Shown piece after piece: positions 9,057 to 18,031 of a DNA stretch of 64,000 nucleotides. Location: the NCBI RefSeq assembly GCF_030547245.1, contig NZ_JAUOQT010000006.1, positions 62,001-126,000 of the forward strand, read 5' to 3'. The notes beneath the pieces were generated by a model. It was not told where the DNA came from, made no database searches, and was given only the letters and a program-made list of their open reading frames with translations. Source of the stretch: Oceanihabitans sp. 2_MG-2023 (GTDB taxonomy: Bacteria > Bacteroidota > Bacteroidia > Flavobacteriales > Flavobacteriaceae). The position numbers and the translations under genes are program-made. Numbering within the stretch: position 1 is the first letter of the stretch; every line of letters begins with the position of its first letter.

Positions 9057-10406
9057 ATGTTAAATATATCCAATAATACATTACATAAAGAGTTCGATTT
9101 TAATCAATACAAATCCGGACAGAAAACATTTAACAAAAAATACTATAAGTACTTTAATCGGTTTCTTCTAGGCTTTGCCGTTTTTTGTTTTGTTATACTG
9201 TTTTTTCCTTGGACACAAAATATAAGTGGACAAGGACAAGTAACCACATTAAAACCAGATCAAAGACCACAAACGATACAGTCTCCAATTCCAGGGAAAA
9301 TAGAAAAGTGGTTTGTACAAGAAGGAGATCAGGTAAAAAAAGGAGATACTATTCTAGAAATTTCTGAAGTTAAAAGCGATTATTTCGATCCGAACTTGGT
9401 TACAAGAACAGGAAATCAAATAAACGCAAAAAATGCATCTGTAACTTCTTATTCTGAAAAAGTAAAAGCTTTAGATAGGCAAATAACTGCACTAAATACA
9501 GCAAGAAGTTTAAAACTAGAACAAGCAAAAAATAAATTAATGCAATCGCATTTAAAAGTTAAAAGTGATAGTATAGAATTGGAAGCAGCAAATACCAATT
9601 TAAAAATTGCTAAAAAACAATATGATCGTACCGTAACTTTACAAGAGGAAGGGTTAAAAGCATTAAAAGATGTAGAAGAAAAAAGACTAAAACTTCAGGA
9701 AACACAAGCGAAACGTATTTCGCAAGAAAATAAGTTTCTAGCTAGTAAGAATAATGTTATTAATGCCCAAGTAGAAATAGCGAGTGTTAATGCTTCGTAT
9801 AACGATAAAGTATCTAAAGCACAAAGTGATAAGTTTACAGCACAATCTAGTCAGTTTGATACAGAAGCTCAAGTAAGTAAGTTAGAAACCAGTTATTCTA
9901 ATTATGAAATGCGTAATACGTTACGTTATGTTACTGCGCCACAAAACGGATTTATTAATAAAGCCATTAGAGGTGGTTTAGGTGAAACTTTTAAAGAAGG
10001 GGAAAGTTTGGTAAATATTATGCCATCACAATACGATTTAGCTGTAGAAACTTACGTAAAGCCTTTAGATTTACCATTACTCCATGTTGGTGAAAAAGTA
10101 CGTGTTCAGTTTGATGGATGGCCAGCAATTGTTTTTAGTGGATGGCCAAACGTATCTTATGGAACCTATGGAGCAAAGGTAGTTGCCATAGAAAACTTTA
10201 TTAGTTCTAATGGAAAGTTTAGAGTATTACTAGCTCCAGATACTTCCGAAAATATTTGGCCTGAAGCGATTCGTGTTGGTTCAGGAGCAAAAACTATGGC
10301 CTTGTTAGAAGATGTACCTATATGGTTTGAATTATGGAGAAAATTAAATGGTTTTCCTCCAAATTATTACCAACCAGAATCAAGTAAAACAGATAAAAAA
10401 AAGTAA
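9057..10406 (+). CDS. HlyD-family periplasmic adaptor (membrane fusion protein)
   Basis: The likely start is ATG 9057 (MLNISNNTLHKEF), 11 bases after the ABC stop; the longer in-frame start at 8991 would overlap that gene by 55 bases. One transmembrane helix (FLLGFAVFCFVILFFPW, about residues 38-54) anchors it in the inner membrane. Next comes a lipoyl-like half (QSPIPGKIEKWFVQEGDQVK), a long coiled-coil hairpin (about 130-280) rich in Lys, Glu and Gln, the second lipoyl half (VTAPQNGFINK) and a beta-barrel/membrane-proximal region ending in a Lys-rich tail. The adaptor would bridge the ABC protein and the TolC-like channel encoded on either side. Family assignment is firm. Confidence 0.93.
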   Translation: MLNISNNTLHKEFDFNQYKSGQKTFNKKYYKYFNRFLLGFAVFCFVILFFPWTQNISGQGQVTTLKPDQRPQTIQSPIPGKIEKWFVQEGDQVKKGDTILEISEVKSDYFDPNLVTRTGNQINAKNASVTSYSEKVKALDRQITALNTARSLKLEQAKNKLMQSHLKVKSDSIELEAANTNLKIAKKQYDRTVTLQEEGLKALKDVEEKRLKLQETQAKRISQENKFLASKNNVINAQVEIASVNASYNDKVSKAQSDKFTAQSSQFDTEAQVSKLETSYSNYEMRNTLRYVTAPQNGFINKAIRGGLGETFKEGESLVNIMPSQYDLAVETYVKPLDLPLLHVGEKVRVQFDGWPAIVFSGWPNVSYGTYGAKVVAIENFISSNGKFRVLLAPDTSENIWPEAIRVGSGAKTMALLEDVPIWFELWRKLNGFPPNYYQPESSKTDKKK

Positions 10407-10409
10407 AAA

Positions 10410-11801
10410 ATGAAAAGACTGATAACAATTTTTTTATTTAGTTTCTCTAGTATGCTTTGTGCACAAGAAGAACGCTCTGTTTTACGTTTTGATGAGTATT
10501 TAGCTTTTGTAAAAAAATATCATCCTATTGCAAAACAAGCACAGTTGGTAATTAGTGAAAGCGAAGCAAAATTATTAAAAGCAAGAGGTGCTTTCGACCC
10601 TAAATTAACATTAGATTACGATAGAAAGAAGTTTAAAGGAACAACGTATTATGATAAATTAAATACTTCTTTTAAAATTCCTACATGGTATGGTATTGCG
10701 CTTAAAGCAAATTTTGAAGAAACAGATGGTGTATATCTAAATCCAGAAAAAACACTTCCTCAAGATGGTTTGTATAGTGCAGGAATATCTTTTTCTGTAG
10801 CGCAAGGGCTTATTATTAATAAAAGAATGGCTTCCTTAAAACAAGCAAAATTTTTTAAACAACAAGCACAGGCAGATCGCGATATTCTGGTAAATAATAT
10901 TATTTATCAGGCTTCTTTAGTTTATTTTAATTGGTTAAAAACATATAATGAAGTGAATCTTTATAAGGAGTTTTTAAGTAATGCGCAATTAAGGTTTAAT
11001 GGTATTAAGCAAAATGTAGAAGTAGGTGAAAATGCAGCTATAGATTTAGTGGAAGCTAGAATAGTAGTAAACGAAAGAGCGTTATTGCAAGAAAAAGCAA
11101 AAGTGAAATTCATGAAAGCAACGCTAGAATTATCTAATTATTTGTGGTTAGAAAATAACATTCCTATAGAGTTGCAGGAAAATGTAATACCTAATGTTAA
11201 TAGCGAAGAAAGTATTGATGATAGTTTAAATATTTCAGAATTAGCAATTTATGATTTTAACATAGAAACACATCCAAAAGTGAAATCCTTAAGTTATAAA
11301 TACGAAAGTTTAAAAATAGAAAAACGTTTAAAAGCCAATATGTTATTACCAAAAATTGACTTGCAATATAATTTTTTATCACAAACACCAGAAGTAACAA
11401 ATAGTTTTAATACTGCGAACTATAAAAGTGCTGTGACGATGCGTTTTCCTTTGTTTTTAAGAAAAGAACGAGGGGATTTAAAACTTGCTAAACTAAAAAT
11501 GCAAAACACAACTTTAGATATTACGGTGTCTAAACTACGTATAAAAAATAAAGTAGATGCCATAAAAAACGAGTTACAATCCTATACTATTCAAAACGAT
11601 TTAACCGATAAAATGATACAAGACTATGAACAATTGGTTGCTGCAGAAGAACGCAAATTTACTTTAGGTGAAAGCTCTTTGTTTCTAGTAAATTCTAGAG
11701 AACGAAAACTTATGGACGCGCGTTTAAAAGCAATTATATTAGAAAACAATTATTTTGAAACCAAAGCCAATCTCTTCAATAATTTAGCTGTAAGTATTTA
11801 A
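10410..11801 (+). CDS. TolC-family outer membrane efflux protein
   Basis: 463 residues with a signal peptide (MKRLITIFLFSFSSMLCAQ). The body shows the TolC pattern: two related halves, each with long amphipathic helices for the periplasmic tunnel and short beta segments for the 12-stranded trimeric barrel, for example the NNIIYQASLVYFNWLKTYNEV helix region and its late counterpart near IKNKVDAIKNELQSYTIQ. It starts 3 bases after the adaptor stop and ends the TetR-ABC-HlyD-TolC operon. It would form the outer-membrane exit duct. No lipobox is present. No passenger protein with recognisable secretion signals lies nearby. Confidence 0.92.
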   Translation: MKRLITIFLFSFSSMLCAQEERSVLRFDEYLAFVKKYHPIAKQAQLVISESEAKLLKARGAFDPKLTLDYDRKKFKGTTYYDKLNTSFKIPTWYGIALKANFEETDGVYLNPEKTLPQDGLYSAGISFSVAQGLIINKRMASLKQAKFFKQQAQADRDILVNNIIYQASLVYFNWLKTYNEVNLYKEFLSNAQLRFNGIKQNVEVGENAAIDLVEARIVVNERALLQEKAKVKFMKATLELSNYLWLENNIPIELQENVIPNVNSEESIDDSLNISELAIYDFNIETHPKVKSLSYKYESLKIEKRLKANMLLPKIDLQYNFLSQTPEVTNSFNTANYKSAVTMRFPLFLRKERGDLKLAKLKMQNTTLDITVSKLRIKNKVDAIKNELQSYTIQNDLTDKMIQDYEQLVAAEERKFTLGESSLFLVNSRERKLMDARLKAIILENNYFETKANLFNNLAVSI

Positions 11802-11852
11802 AAAGGTACAACAACAGATTCATGAAAATTAGTGAAATTCAGGTCAAAAAAC

Positions 11853-11860
11853 TATCTTTG
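11853..11860 (+). promoter_or_regulatory. -7 promoter box TATCTTTG upstream of the Mpl-like gene
   Basis: Matches TAnnTTTG, with a predicted start near 11866 and a 16-base leader to ATG 11882. It separates the ligase gene from the exporter operon, 51 bases upstream. Confidence 0.55.
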
Positions 11861-11881
11861 AAACATCTTCAAAAATAAAAC

Positions 11882-13237
11882 ATGAACGTACATTTTATAG
11901 CTATAGGTGGATCTGCAATGCACAATCTAGCCTTAGCATTACATAACAAAGGGTATCAAGTAACAGGAAGTGATGATACTATTTTTGAGCCTTCAAAATC
12001 TAGATTAGCAGCTAAGCAGCTTTTACCAGAAAGCTTTGGTTGGTTTCCAGAAAAAATAACAACAGATTTAGATGCTATTGTTTTAGGAATGCATGCCAAA
12101 GCCGATAACCCAGAATTATTGAAAGCACAAGAATCAGGCTTGAAAATTTATAGCTATCCTGAGTTTTTGTACGAGCAATCTAAACAAAAAACCAGAGTTG
12201 TAATAGGAGGGAGTCATGGTAAAACAACCATTACCTCTATGATTTTACATGTTATGCATTATCATGATCGTGATGTGGATTATATGGTTGGTGCGCAATT
12301 AGAAGGTTTTGATGTCATGGTAAAACTTACCGAAGACAATGATTTTATTGTTTTAGAAGGGGATGAGTATTTAAGTTCACCAATTGATAGAAGACCAAAA
12401 TTTCATTTATACAAACCTAATATTGCTTTGTTAAGCGGAATTGCTTGGGATCATATTAATGTGTTTCCAACCTATGAAAACTACGTAACCCAGTTCGATA
12501 TTTTTGTAAATAGTATTGTAAGAGGCGGAAGCATATCTTATAATGAAGAAGATGCTGAGGTAAAAAGAGTAGTAGAAGCTAGTGAAAATACCATTAGAAA
12601 ACTACCATATCACACTCCAGAATACACAGTAGAAAATGGACAAACACTTTTAGAAACTTCAGAAGGGCCTTTGCCAATAGAAGTTTTTGGAAAACATAAT
12701 CTTAATAATCTTGCAGGAGCAAAATGGATTTGCCAACACATGGGAATTGACGAAGACGATTTTTATGAAGCTATTTCTACTTTTAAAGGAGCAAGTAAGC
12801 GATTAGAAAAAATTGCAGAAAGTAAAAATGCTGTTGCCTTTAAAGATTTTGCACATTCGCCAAGTAAAGTCGAAGCAACAACAAAGGCTGTAAAAGAGCA
12901 ATATGAAAATAGAACATTAGTTGCTTGTTTAGAATTGCATACCTACTCTAGCTTAAATGCCGAATTTTTAAAAGAATACAAAGGCGCTTTAGATGCAGCA
13001 GATGTTGCAGTAGTTTTTTATTCGCCACATGCTGTAGAAATTAAAAAACTAGAAGAAGTTACACAAGCGCAAATTGCCAATGCTTTTCAGCGTGAGGATT
13101 TAATTATTTATACCAATCCTGAAGCATTTAAAGACTTCTTGTTTGAACAGAATTTTGATAATACAGCCTTGTTATTAATGAGTTCTGGTAATTATGGAGG
13201 TTTAGATTTTGAGGAGGTTAAAAATTTAATAGAATAG
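11882..13237 (+). CDS. mpl: Mur ligase family protein, Mpl-like murein peptide ligase
   Basis: 451 residues, close to the usual length of Mpl (UDP-MurNAc:L-Ala-gamma-D-Glu-meso-DAP ligase), which reuses murein tripeptide during wall recycling. The start MNVHFIAIGGSAMHNLALAL is the N-terminal nucleotide-sugar fold typical of MurC/Mpl. The ATP P-loop GGSHGKTT is at 109-116, a catalytic-domain acidic motif is LEGDEYLSS, and LLSGIAWDHINVFPTY follows as in Mpl. The C-terminal ligase domain includes KDFAHSPSKV. MurC is the closest alternative, but bacteria normally encode murC in the division-wall cluster and that cluster is not here. It is cytoplasmic and monocistronic. Confidence 0.82.
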   Translation: MNVHFIAIGGSAMHNLALALHNKGYQVTGSDDTIFEPSKSRLAAKQLLPESFGWFPEKITTDLDAIVLGMHAKADNPELLKAQESGLKIYSYPEFLYEQSKQKTRVVIGGSHGKTTITSMILHVMHYHDRDVDYMVGAQLEGFDVMVKLTEDNDFIVLEGDEYLSSPIDRRPKFHLYKPNIALLSGIAWDHINVFPTYENYVTQFDIFVNSIVRGGSISYNEEDAEVKRVVEASENTIRKLPYHTPEYTVENGQTLLETSEGPLPIEVFGKHNLNNLAGAKWICQHMGIDEDDFYEAISTFKGASKRLEKIAESKNAVAFKDFAHSPSKVEATTKAVKEQYENRTLVACLELHTYSSLNAEFLKEYKGALDAADVAVVFYSPHAVEIKKLEEVTQAQIANAFQREDLIIYTNPEAFKDFLFEQNFDNTALLLMSSGNYGGLDFEEVKNLIE

Positions 13238-13287
13238 CTTTTGCAACATAGCTCATGTTATTTCTATGCTAATAGTATACCGATTAT

Positions 13288-13827
13288 TTAGTCTTCAGCT
13301 ATTACACGTTTATAAACTCTTTTATTACCTCGAGACTCCAAATTATCATTATCTACAATAGTTAACTCAAAAGTATTTTTATCTATAGCATGTATAATGG
13401 ATCTAGCTTCATAGTATTTTGCCTTTCTGTTATATTTACTTTCTACATAGGTTACTTGTGTAGTCTTTTCATAAATCAAGCCATCATTATAATACCAGCT
13501 AGATTTTGATTGTTTGATAAACATATATTTTTGGCGTAATTGGTATGGTATGGTAGAATGCCTTATAAATTCATAAGTTGTTGTACCGTCTTTTTTTAAA
13601 TGCCATAAAATTGTAACTTCTATTCCTTCTTCGATTTCATTGGCTTCCCATGTACCATAAAGAAAATTTTTAGGAGGTGGATTTTCTATTTTAGCATACA
13701 TGTTATAGGTTTTCTCAATGGCATAGGTTCCAAAAGAAAGTACACCAATTACAGTGCCTATTACTGAAATTTTGGTTGGAAGTGTCCACTTTTTCCATTG
13801 GGATTTGGTGGGTATAAGTTTTATCAT
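13288..13827 (-). CDS. Hypothetical single-span membrane protein
   Basis: 179 residues, not recognised. A basic N-terminus (MIKLIPTKSQWKKWTLPTK) is followed by one transmembrane helix (about residues 20-38, ISVIGTVIGVLSFGTYAI). A soluble beta-rich domain then begins with FLYGTWEANE and alternates charged and aromatic strands, resembling the lipocalin-like domains often found in Bacteroidota, but with no diagnostic motif. The helix has no cleavage site, so the domain is probably tethered in the periplasm. It converges with the Mpl-like gene. Function unknown. Confidence 0.7.
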   Translation of the reverse strand: MIKLIPTKSQWKKWTLPTKISVIGTVIGVLSFGTYAIEKTYNMYAKIENPPPKNFLYGTWEANEIEEGIEVTILWHLKKDGTTTYEFIRHSTIPYQLRQKYMFIKQSKSSWYYNDGLIYEKTTQVTYVESKYNRKAKYYEARSIIHAIDKNTFELTIVDNDNLESRGNKRVYKRVIAED

Positions 13828-13963
13828 TCAGATTTTGTGTGTATATGGTTGAAAAATAGCTAAGTAACTAAGTTAAGAAATATAAAGGAAATACTTATAA
13901 TTACTTATTTAGCATACATAGGTTACCATCTGATTGCGTAAAAAAAACAGCAAAATCTTGTAT

Positions 13964-14371
13964 TTATGCTCCAGCATCTGCCAACTTCTTAGTATCTACA
14001 TATTGCTGAAATCGTGTTATTTTACCATCGTTATTAAGTGTCCAAAAATGCGCCACTTGTGCATTATAGCTTTTACCTGTTTTCTTTACTTTGGCATCAT
14101 AACGTAAGGTTGCAAAAACTTTATTGTCATGCATGTTATGAAGTTGCACATCTTTCAAATGGAAATATTCATGAACACTACCAAGACGGGCAAATACACC
14201 ATTTAAAATTGCATCTGGACCAATATATGGATTGCCGCTTGCAAGCGAATTACTTTCGGCTTCATTCCATGTAATATATCCATCCATTAACTCAAGAACC
14301 GCAGGCATATCTCCTGTTGCAAAAGCTTTGTAAAGATTGTCTATAACTTGCATGTTTTTTTCGTTTTCCAT
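13964..14371 (-). CDS. SnoaL-like / nuclear transport factor 2 family protein
   Basis: 135 residues without a signal peptide. The pattern fits the SnoaL-like cone fold: an N-terminal helix (VIDNLYKAFATGDMPAVLELM), then DGYITWNEAES, a GPDAILNGVF helix and three C-terminal strands (VQLHNMHDNKVFATLRYDAKV; AQVAHFWTLNNDGKITRFQQYVDT). These small proteins are usually of unknown function and include polyketide cyclases and isomerases. It is cytoplasmic and monocistronic. A TAATTTAG box on the minus strand at 14415-14422 could be its promoter. No specific reaction can be given. Confidence 0.82.
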   Translation of the reverse strand: MENEKNMQVIDNLYKAFATGDMPAVLELMDGYITWNEAESNSLASGNPYIGPDAILNGVFARLGSVHEYFHLKDVQLHNMHDNKVFATLRYDAKVKKTGKSYNAQVAHFWTLNNDGKITRFQQYVDTKKLADAGA

Positions 14372-14589
14372 GATTTTTATGTTTTAACAGGTTGATAGTT
14401 AAAAGATTGTGTTGCTAAATTACATTTTTATTCCATAAAGAGAATCCGTATAATCCCGTGTTTTTATACTAATATACTAAAGAGTAAATAGTTGCGTTAT
14501 GGTCTTGTAAACCAACTAAACCAGAAGCTTATATAGCAGTATTACGTTTTAATTTAATCAATACAAATCCAAACCAAAACCAATTAATT

Positions 14590-15237
14590 ATGAAACGTAT
14601 TCTATTAACTGTATGCTTTTTTGCCCTTTTCTTTTCGTGTAATTCTGATGATGATAATGCTGGTAGTTCACAAGTAGAAGCTAACTTTTTTGCTTTAACT
14701 GTGGGTAATTCTTGGGAATATCGATACTATGATTTTAATACTTCTAATAACAGTTTTGAAGCTAGTACTATTGTAGATAATGTTTCTATTGTTTCCACAG
14801 AAGAAATTGAAGGCGAAACTTATTTTAAATTTCGATATTTCACAACAGGAAACGATCTTAATTCCCCATATTATCCAGCAAATGGAGAATCCTTTAGATA
14901 TTTTAGAGTGGATGCTGAAAATTTAGTCGACGATAGTAATATCATTATTTTTCTTAGAGAAGATCATGAAGAAAGATTAATTGGAAACTTGAACGATCCT
15001 ATTTTTCAGTATTTAAGATTGGCTGAAGATATGCAAGATCTTACTACAAATGCTGGAGTATTTGATGCATTAGATATGGAATTATATGCAAGAGATGAAG
15101 ATGGTAATTTATATCCTGGTATTTCCCATTATTACTATGCAGAAGGTATCGGGTTGGTTTTAAATACTGCGACATTTCTTTCTTCTACACAGCATTTTCA
15201 GGAAAGACGTTTAGAGTCATATCATATTATTAACTAA
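14590..15237 (+). CDS. Hypothetical surface lipoprotein
   Basis: 215 residues with a type II signal peptide: MKRILLTVCFFALFFSC, lipobox FFSC, Cys at 17. The residues after the Cys (NSDDDN) form the acidic stretch known in Bacteroidota as a lipoprotein surface-export signal, so it is probably exposed on the outer membrane. The rest is beta-rich with Asp and Tyr, beginning FFALTVGNSWEYRYYDF, a pattern seen in many small flavobacterial lipoproteins. The gene is preceded by about 200 bases of non-coding DNA. Its last 8 bases overlap the 3' end of the convergent PaiB-like gene. Function unknown. Confidence 0.75.
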   Translation: MKRILLTVCFFALFFSCNSDDDNAGSSQVEANFFALTVGNSWEYRYYDFNTSNNSFEASTIVDNVSIVSTEEIEGETYFKFRYFTTGNDLNSPYYPANGESFRYFRVDAENLVDDSNIIIFLREDHEERLIGNLNDPIFQYLRLAEDMQDLTTNAGVFDALDMELYARDEDGNLYPGISHYYYAEGIGLVLNTATFLSSTQHFQERRLESYHIIN

Positions 15238-15829
15238 AAACGCTCTCCAAAAACATTTGAATACTCTCTTGATTAGCGCGAATCAATTCCGCTTTAGCGT
15301 TAGCAGTATCTATCGTTTTTTTGTCTTGTGAGAGTTTAAATTTACCTTCAAAAGTATCTATACTAATTTCAAACATTTTAATATAATCTAGAGCAGCTTC
15401 CATTCTAGGGTTGTCTGCTTTAAGTTTGTATTTATGCTTTGGAGCTTCAAGAAATTCTGTCATATGGATTAAAGAATTTTTTAAAGCTTCTTTACTTTCA
15501 ATAGCTTTAACAGTTCCTTTAATGTGTACTTTTATGTAATTATACGTTGGTAATTGTGTTGTAGTATAAATACTTGGCGAAATATAACAATCTGGCCCTG
15601 AAAAAATAATAGTAACCTCGTTATTCGCTTTTAGTAATTTGGTTTGCGGATTGTAAATATCAATATGTCCAATCAATTTACCATCAGATTCCCTGTAAAT
15701 TAAAGGCAAATGTGTAATGTAAGGTTGGTTGTCTCTTATAGAAATAACAGTAGCCAGAGGATAGGTTTTTATTACTTCTATAATACGAAGTTTGTTATTT
15801 TCTTGATGGTGTTTTGGTGGATATTTCAA
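15230..15829 (-). CDS. PaiB-like FMN-binding negative transcriptional regulator family protein
   Basis: 199 residues. The N-terminus (MKYPPKHHQENNKLRIIEVI) and the split-barrel segments PLATVISIRDNQPYITHLPL and GHIDIYNPQTK are the PaiB signature of the pyridoxamine 5'-phosphate oxidase-like fold that binds FMN. In Bacillus, PaiB acts with PaiA on sporulation and protease genes. Outside Firmicutes the family is common and often only presumed regulatory, so an FMN or heme-binding enzyme role is also possible. No PaiA acetyltransferase is adjacent. Its stop region overlaps the convergent lipoprotein gene by 8 bases. Confidence 0.85.
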   Translation of the reverse strand: MKYPPKHHQENNKLRIIEVIKTYPLATVISIRDNQPYITHLPLIYRESDGKLIGHIDIYNPQTKLLKANNEVTIIFSGPDCYISPSIYTTTQLPTYNYIKVHIKGTVKAIESKEALKNSLIHMTEFLEAPKHKYKLKADNPRMEAALDYIKMFEISIDTFEGKFKLSQDKKTIDTANAKAELIRANQESIQMFLESVFS

Positions 15830-15911
15830 TGAAATGGTAAGTTGTTAACAAGTGGTTATCGAAAATATTCTCTATATTTAATATCTATAAAAATAACAAT
15901 TAGCAAGCAAT

Positions 15912-16610
15912 ATGTCTAATAAATCCACTTCCTTTTCCATAAAAAACTGGAGTCAAGACGATCAGCCAAGAGAAAAACTTCGAGATAAAGGTAAAGCAAT
16001 ATTAAGTGATGCCGAATTAGTTGCGATTATAATTGGTTCTGGCAATAGAGAAGAAAGTGCCGTTGCTTTATGCAAACGTATTTTGGCTAGTGTAGATAAC
16101 AATTTAAGTGAACTAGGTAAATTATCGCTTCAACAATTGCAGCAATTTAAAGGAATAGGAGAAGCAAAAGCCATAAGTATTACAGCAGCTTTAGAGATAG
16201 GAAGAAGGAGAAGAGGAGGTGAAGCTTTGCATAAAATGAAAATTAATTCTAGTATTTCGGTTTTCGAGTTGATGCAACCTGTTATTGGCGAATTACCTCA
16301 CGAAGAATTTTGGATTGTATATTTAAACAATTCGAATAAGGTCATTCAGAAAAATCAATTAAGTAAAGGCGGAATCACTGGAACTTTAGTCGACGTGCGA
16401 TTAGCATTAAAAGCAGCTTTAGAAGTTGGTGCAACGGGAATTATCTTAGCTCATAATCATCCTTCAGGAACTTTAAAACCTAGTAATGCCGATATACAAC
16501 TTACCAATAAACTAAAAACAGCAGCTCAAAGTTTAGATATTAAAGTACTAGACCATCTTATTATAACCGAAAAAGCATATTTTAGCTTTGCAGATGAAAG
16601 CATGTTATAA
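15912..16610 (+). CDS. radC: RadC family JAB-domain protein
   Basis: 232 residues, the usual length. An N-terminal helix-hairpin-helix region (LQQLQQFKGIGEAKAISI) precedes the MPN/JAB domain, whose zinc-binding JAMM motif is complete: His 181, His 183 and Asp 194 in HNHPSGTLKPSNAD, with the upstream Glu in ELPHEEFWIVYLN. RadC was named for DNA repair, but its exact role is disputed; the metal site suggests a peptidase or nuclease-like activity. It is cytoplasmic and stands alone. Start ATG 15912 gives the common MSNKSTSFSIKNWSQDDQPREKL beginning (residues 1 onward). Confidence 0.93.
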   Translation: MSNKSTSFSIKNWSQDDQPREKLRDKGKAILSDAELVAIIIGSGNREESAVALCKRILASVDNNLSELGKLSLQQLQQFKGIGEAKAISITAALEIGRRRRGGEALHKMKINSSISVFELMQPVIGELPHEEFWIVYLNNSNKVIQKNQLSKGGITGTLVDVRLALKAALEVGATGIILAHNHPSGTLKPSNADIQLTNKLKTAAQSLDIKVLDHLIITEKAYFSFADESML

Positions 16611-16729
16611 CATGTGAAATTCTAAAAGTAAAAAGTTAGATTCCAAAAAATTAAACAGAAACATTTCTTGGTTTATACCAATTGCAGTTGGAATTTGTTA
16701 TTTTTATTTTTTGGAATTTTCGAGAGCCT

Positions 16730-18031
16730 ATGTTATTAGTATATACACATAAAATTACACCAAGAGTAAAGTATGTTTTTAAACATATTTGTACTAGAAT
16801 TTTGGGGCTTCCTGTTACATTTACAACTACAATCGAAGAGTTTATTGCACATGATAGTTTAAAAATATCGTACACAAAACAGCCATTAAGTCACGAGATA
16901 TTTATACGAAGTAATGAGTTGTTGTTTGAACAAGGTTTAAACGATGTAGATATTAATATACAAGATTGGGAAAACACAAAAGGTTTTTTTTCTACAGGAG
17001 AAAAAAGTGTCTTGCCCTACGATATTTTTGCAGCATCCTTTTACTTACTTTCTAGATACGAAGAGTATTTACCACATGTAAAAGATGCCTATGGTCGTTT
17101 TACTCCAGAAGAGAGTATCGCATATAAACATGGCTTTTTAAAACAACCAATTGTAGATGTTTGGGCATATAAGTTTAAAAGTATACTCCAAGAAAATTAT
17201 CCAGATTTTGAATTTGAAACCAAAAAATATCAAGTAAAACCTGTTATTGATATTCCGGAAGCATTTAGATTTAAACAAAAAGGTTTAATGCGAAGCATTG
17301 GAGGAACACTTAATGAATTAGTGACTTTTAAATTTAAGAGCTTATATGTTAGATTTTCGGTTTTATTTGGGTTAAAGAGAGATCCGTTTGATACTTTTAA
17401 ATATATTTTAAACAAACAGAAACAATCGGATTTTAAATTTGTTTTTTTCTTTTTAATTGGAGACTATTCTACTTACGATAAGAATATCAATGTAAATAAA
17501 ACAAAGTTTGTTTCGCTCATTAAACAAGTTTCCGATTATAGTATTGTTGGCTTAAAGGCATCCTTTTTTGCTATATCAAATTTTAAAATACTAAAAAAAG
17601 AAAAGGATAAAATGGAAGCAGTAATAAATACATCGTTATTAGCTTCACGAAATTCATTTTCAAAATTAAACCTTCCAGAATCCTATAGAAATTTAGTAGA
17701 ACTTGAAGTGCCAGAAGATTATACCATGGGATTTGTAAACCATATTGGGTTTAGAGCTGGAACATGTACTCCTTTTTTCTTTTACGATTTAGATTACGAA
17801 GTACAAACACCATTAAAAGTGTACCCGTATAATTTATTAGATTATGCTTTGCTAAAAAACAATTCTCTTTTAGATAAAAAGAGAGTGTTAAACCAAATTA
17901 TTAAAGAAATTAAGCAAGTAAACGGTTGTTTTGTGCCTATTTTTCATAATTATACTTTTAGTGATATGGATAGATGGAAAGGGTTTAAAGAACTTTTTAA
18001 TATTATTATAGAATCGCCAAACGATGCATAA
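16730..18031 (+). CDS. DUF7033 / polysaccharide deacetylase-like protein
   Basis: 433 residues from ATG 16730 (MLLVYTHKITPRVKYVFKH); the longer in-frame start at 16682 adds an atypical 16-residue lead and was not used. The N-terminal part, with FAASFYLLSRYEEYLPHVKDAYGRF, is a flavobacterial DUF7033-like module. The second part resembles a polysaccharide deacetylase NodB barrel: KPVIDIPEAF, VFFFLIGDYSTYDKN, HIGFRAGTCTPFFFYDLD and FVPIFHNYTF. From recall, relatives have a DxD at the first motif; here it reads DIP, so one metal-binding acid may be missing. No signal peptide. It overlaps the phosphatase gene by 8 bases. Cell-surface glycan modification is a guess. Confidence 0.75.
   Translation: MLLVYTHKITPRVKYVFKHICTRILGLPVTFTTTIEEFIAHDSLKISYTKQPLSHEIFIRSNELLFEQGLNDVDINIQDWENTKGFFSTGEKSVLPYDIFAASFYLLSRYEEYLPHVKDAYGRFTPEESIAYKHGFLKQPIVDVWAYKFKSILQENYPDFEFETKKYQVKPVIDIPEAFRFKQKGLMRSIGGTLNELVTFKFKSLYVRFSVLFGLKRDPFDTFKYILNKQKQSDFKFVFFFLIGDYSTYDKNINVNKTKFVSLIKQVSDYSIVGLKASFFAISNFKILKKEKDKMEAVINTSLLASRNSFSKLNLPESYRNLVELEVPEDYTMGFVNHIGFRAGTCTPFFFYDLDYEVQTPLKVYPYNLLDYALLKNNSLLDKKRVLNQIIKEIKQVNGCFVPIFHNYTFSDMDRWKGFKELFNIIIESPNDA

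Noticed and set aside
16682-16729. Longer start of the DUF7033-like gene
   Set aside because: The extra residues lack family likeness; MLLVYTHKITPRVKY at 16730 is the familiar start.
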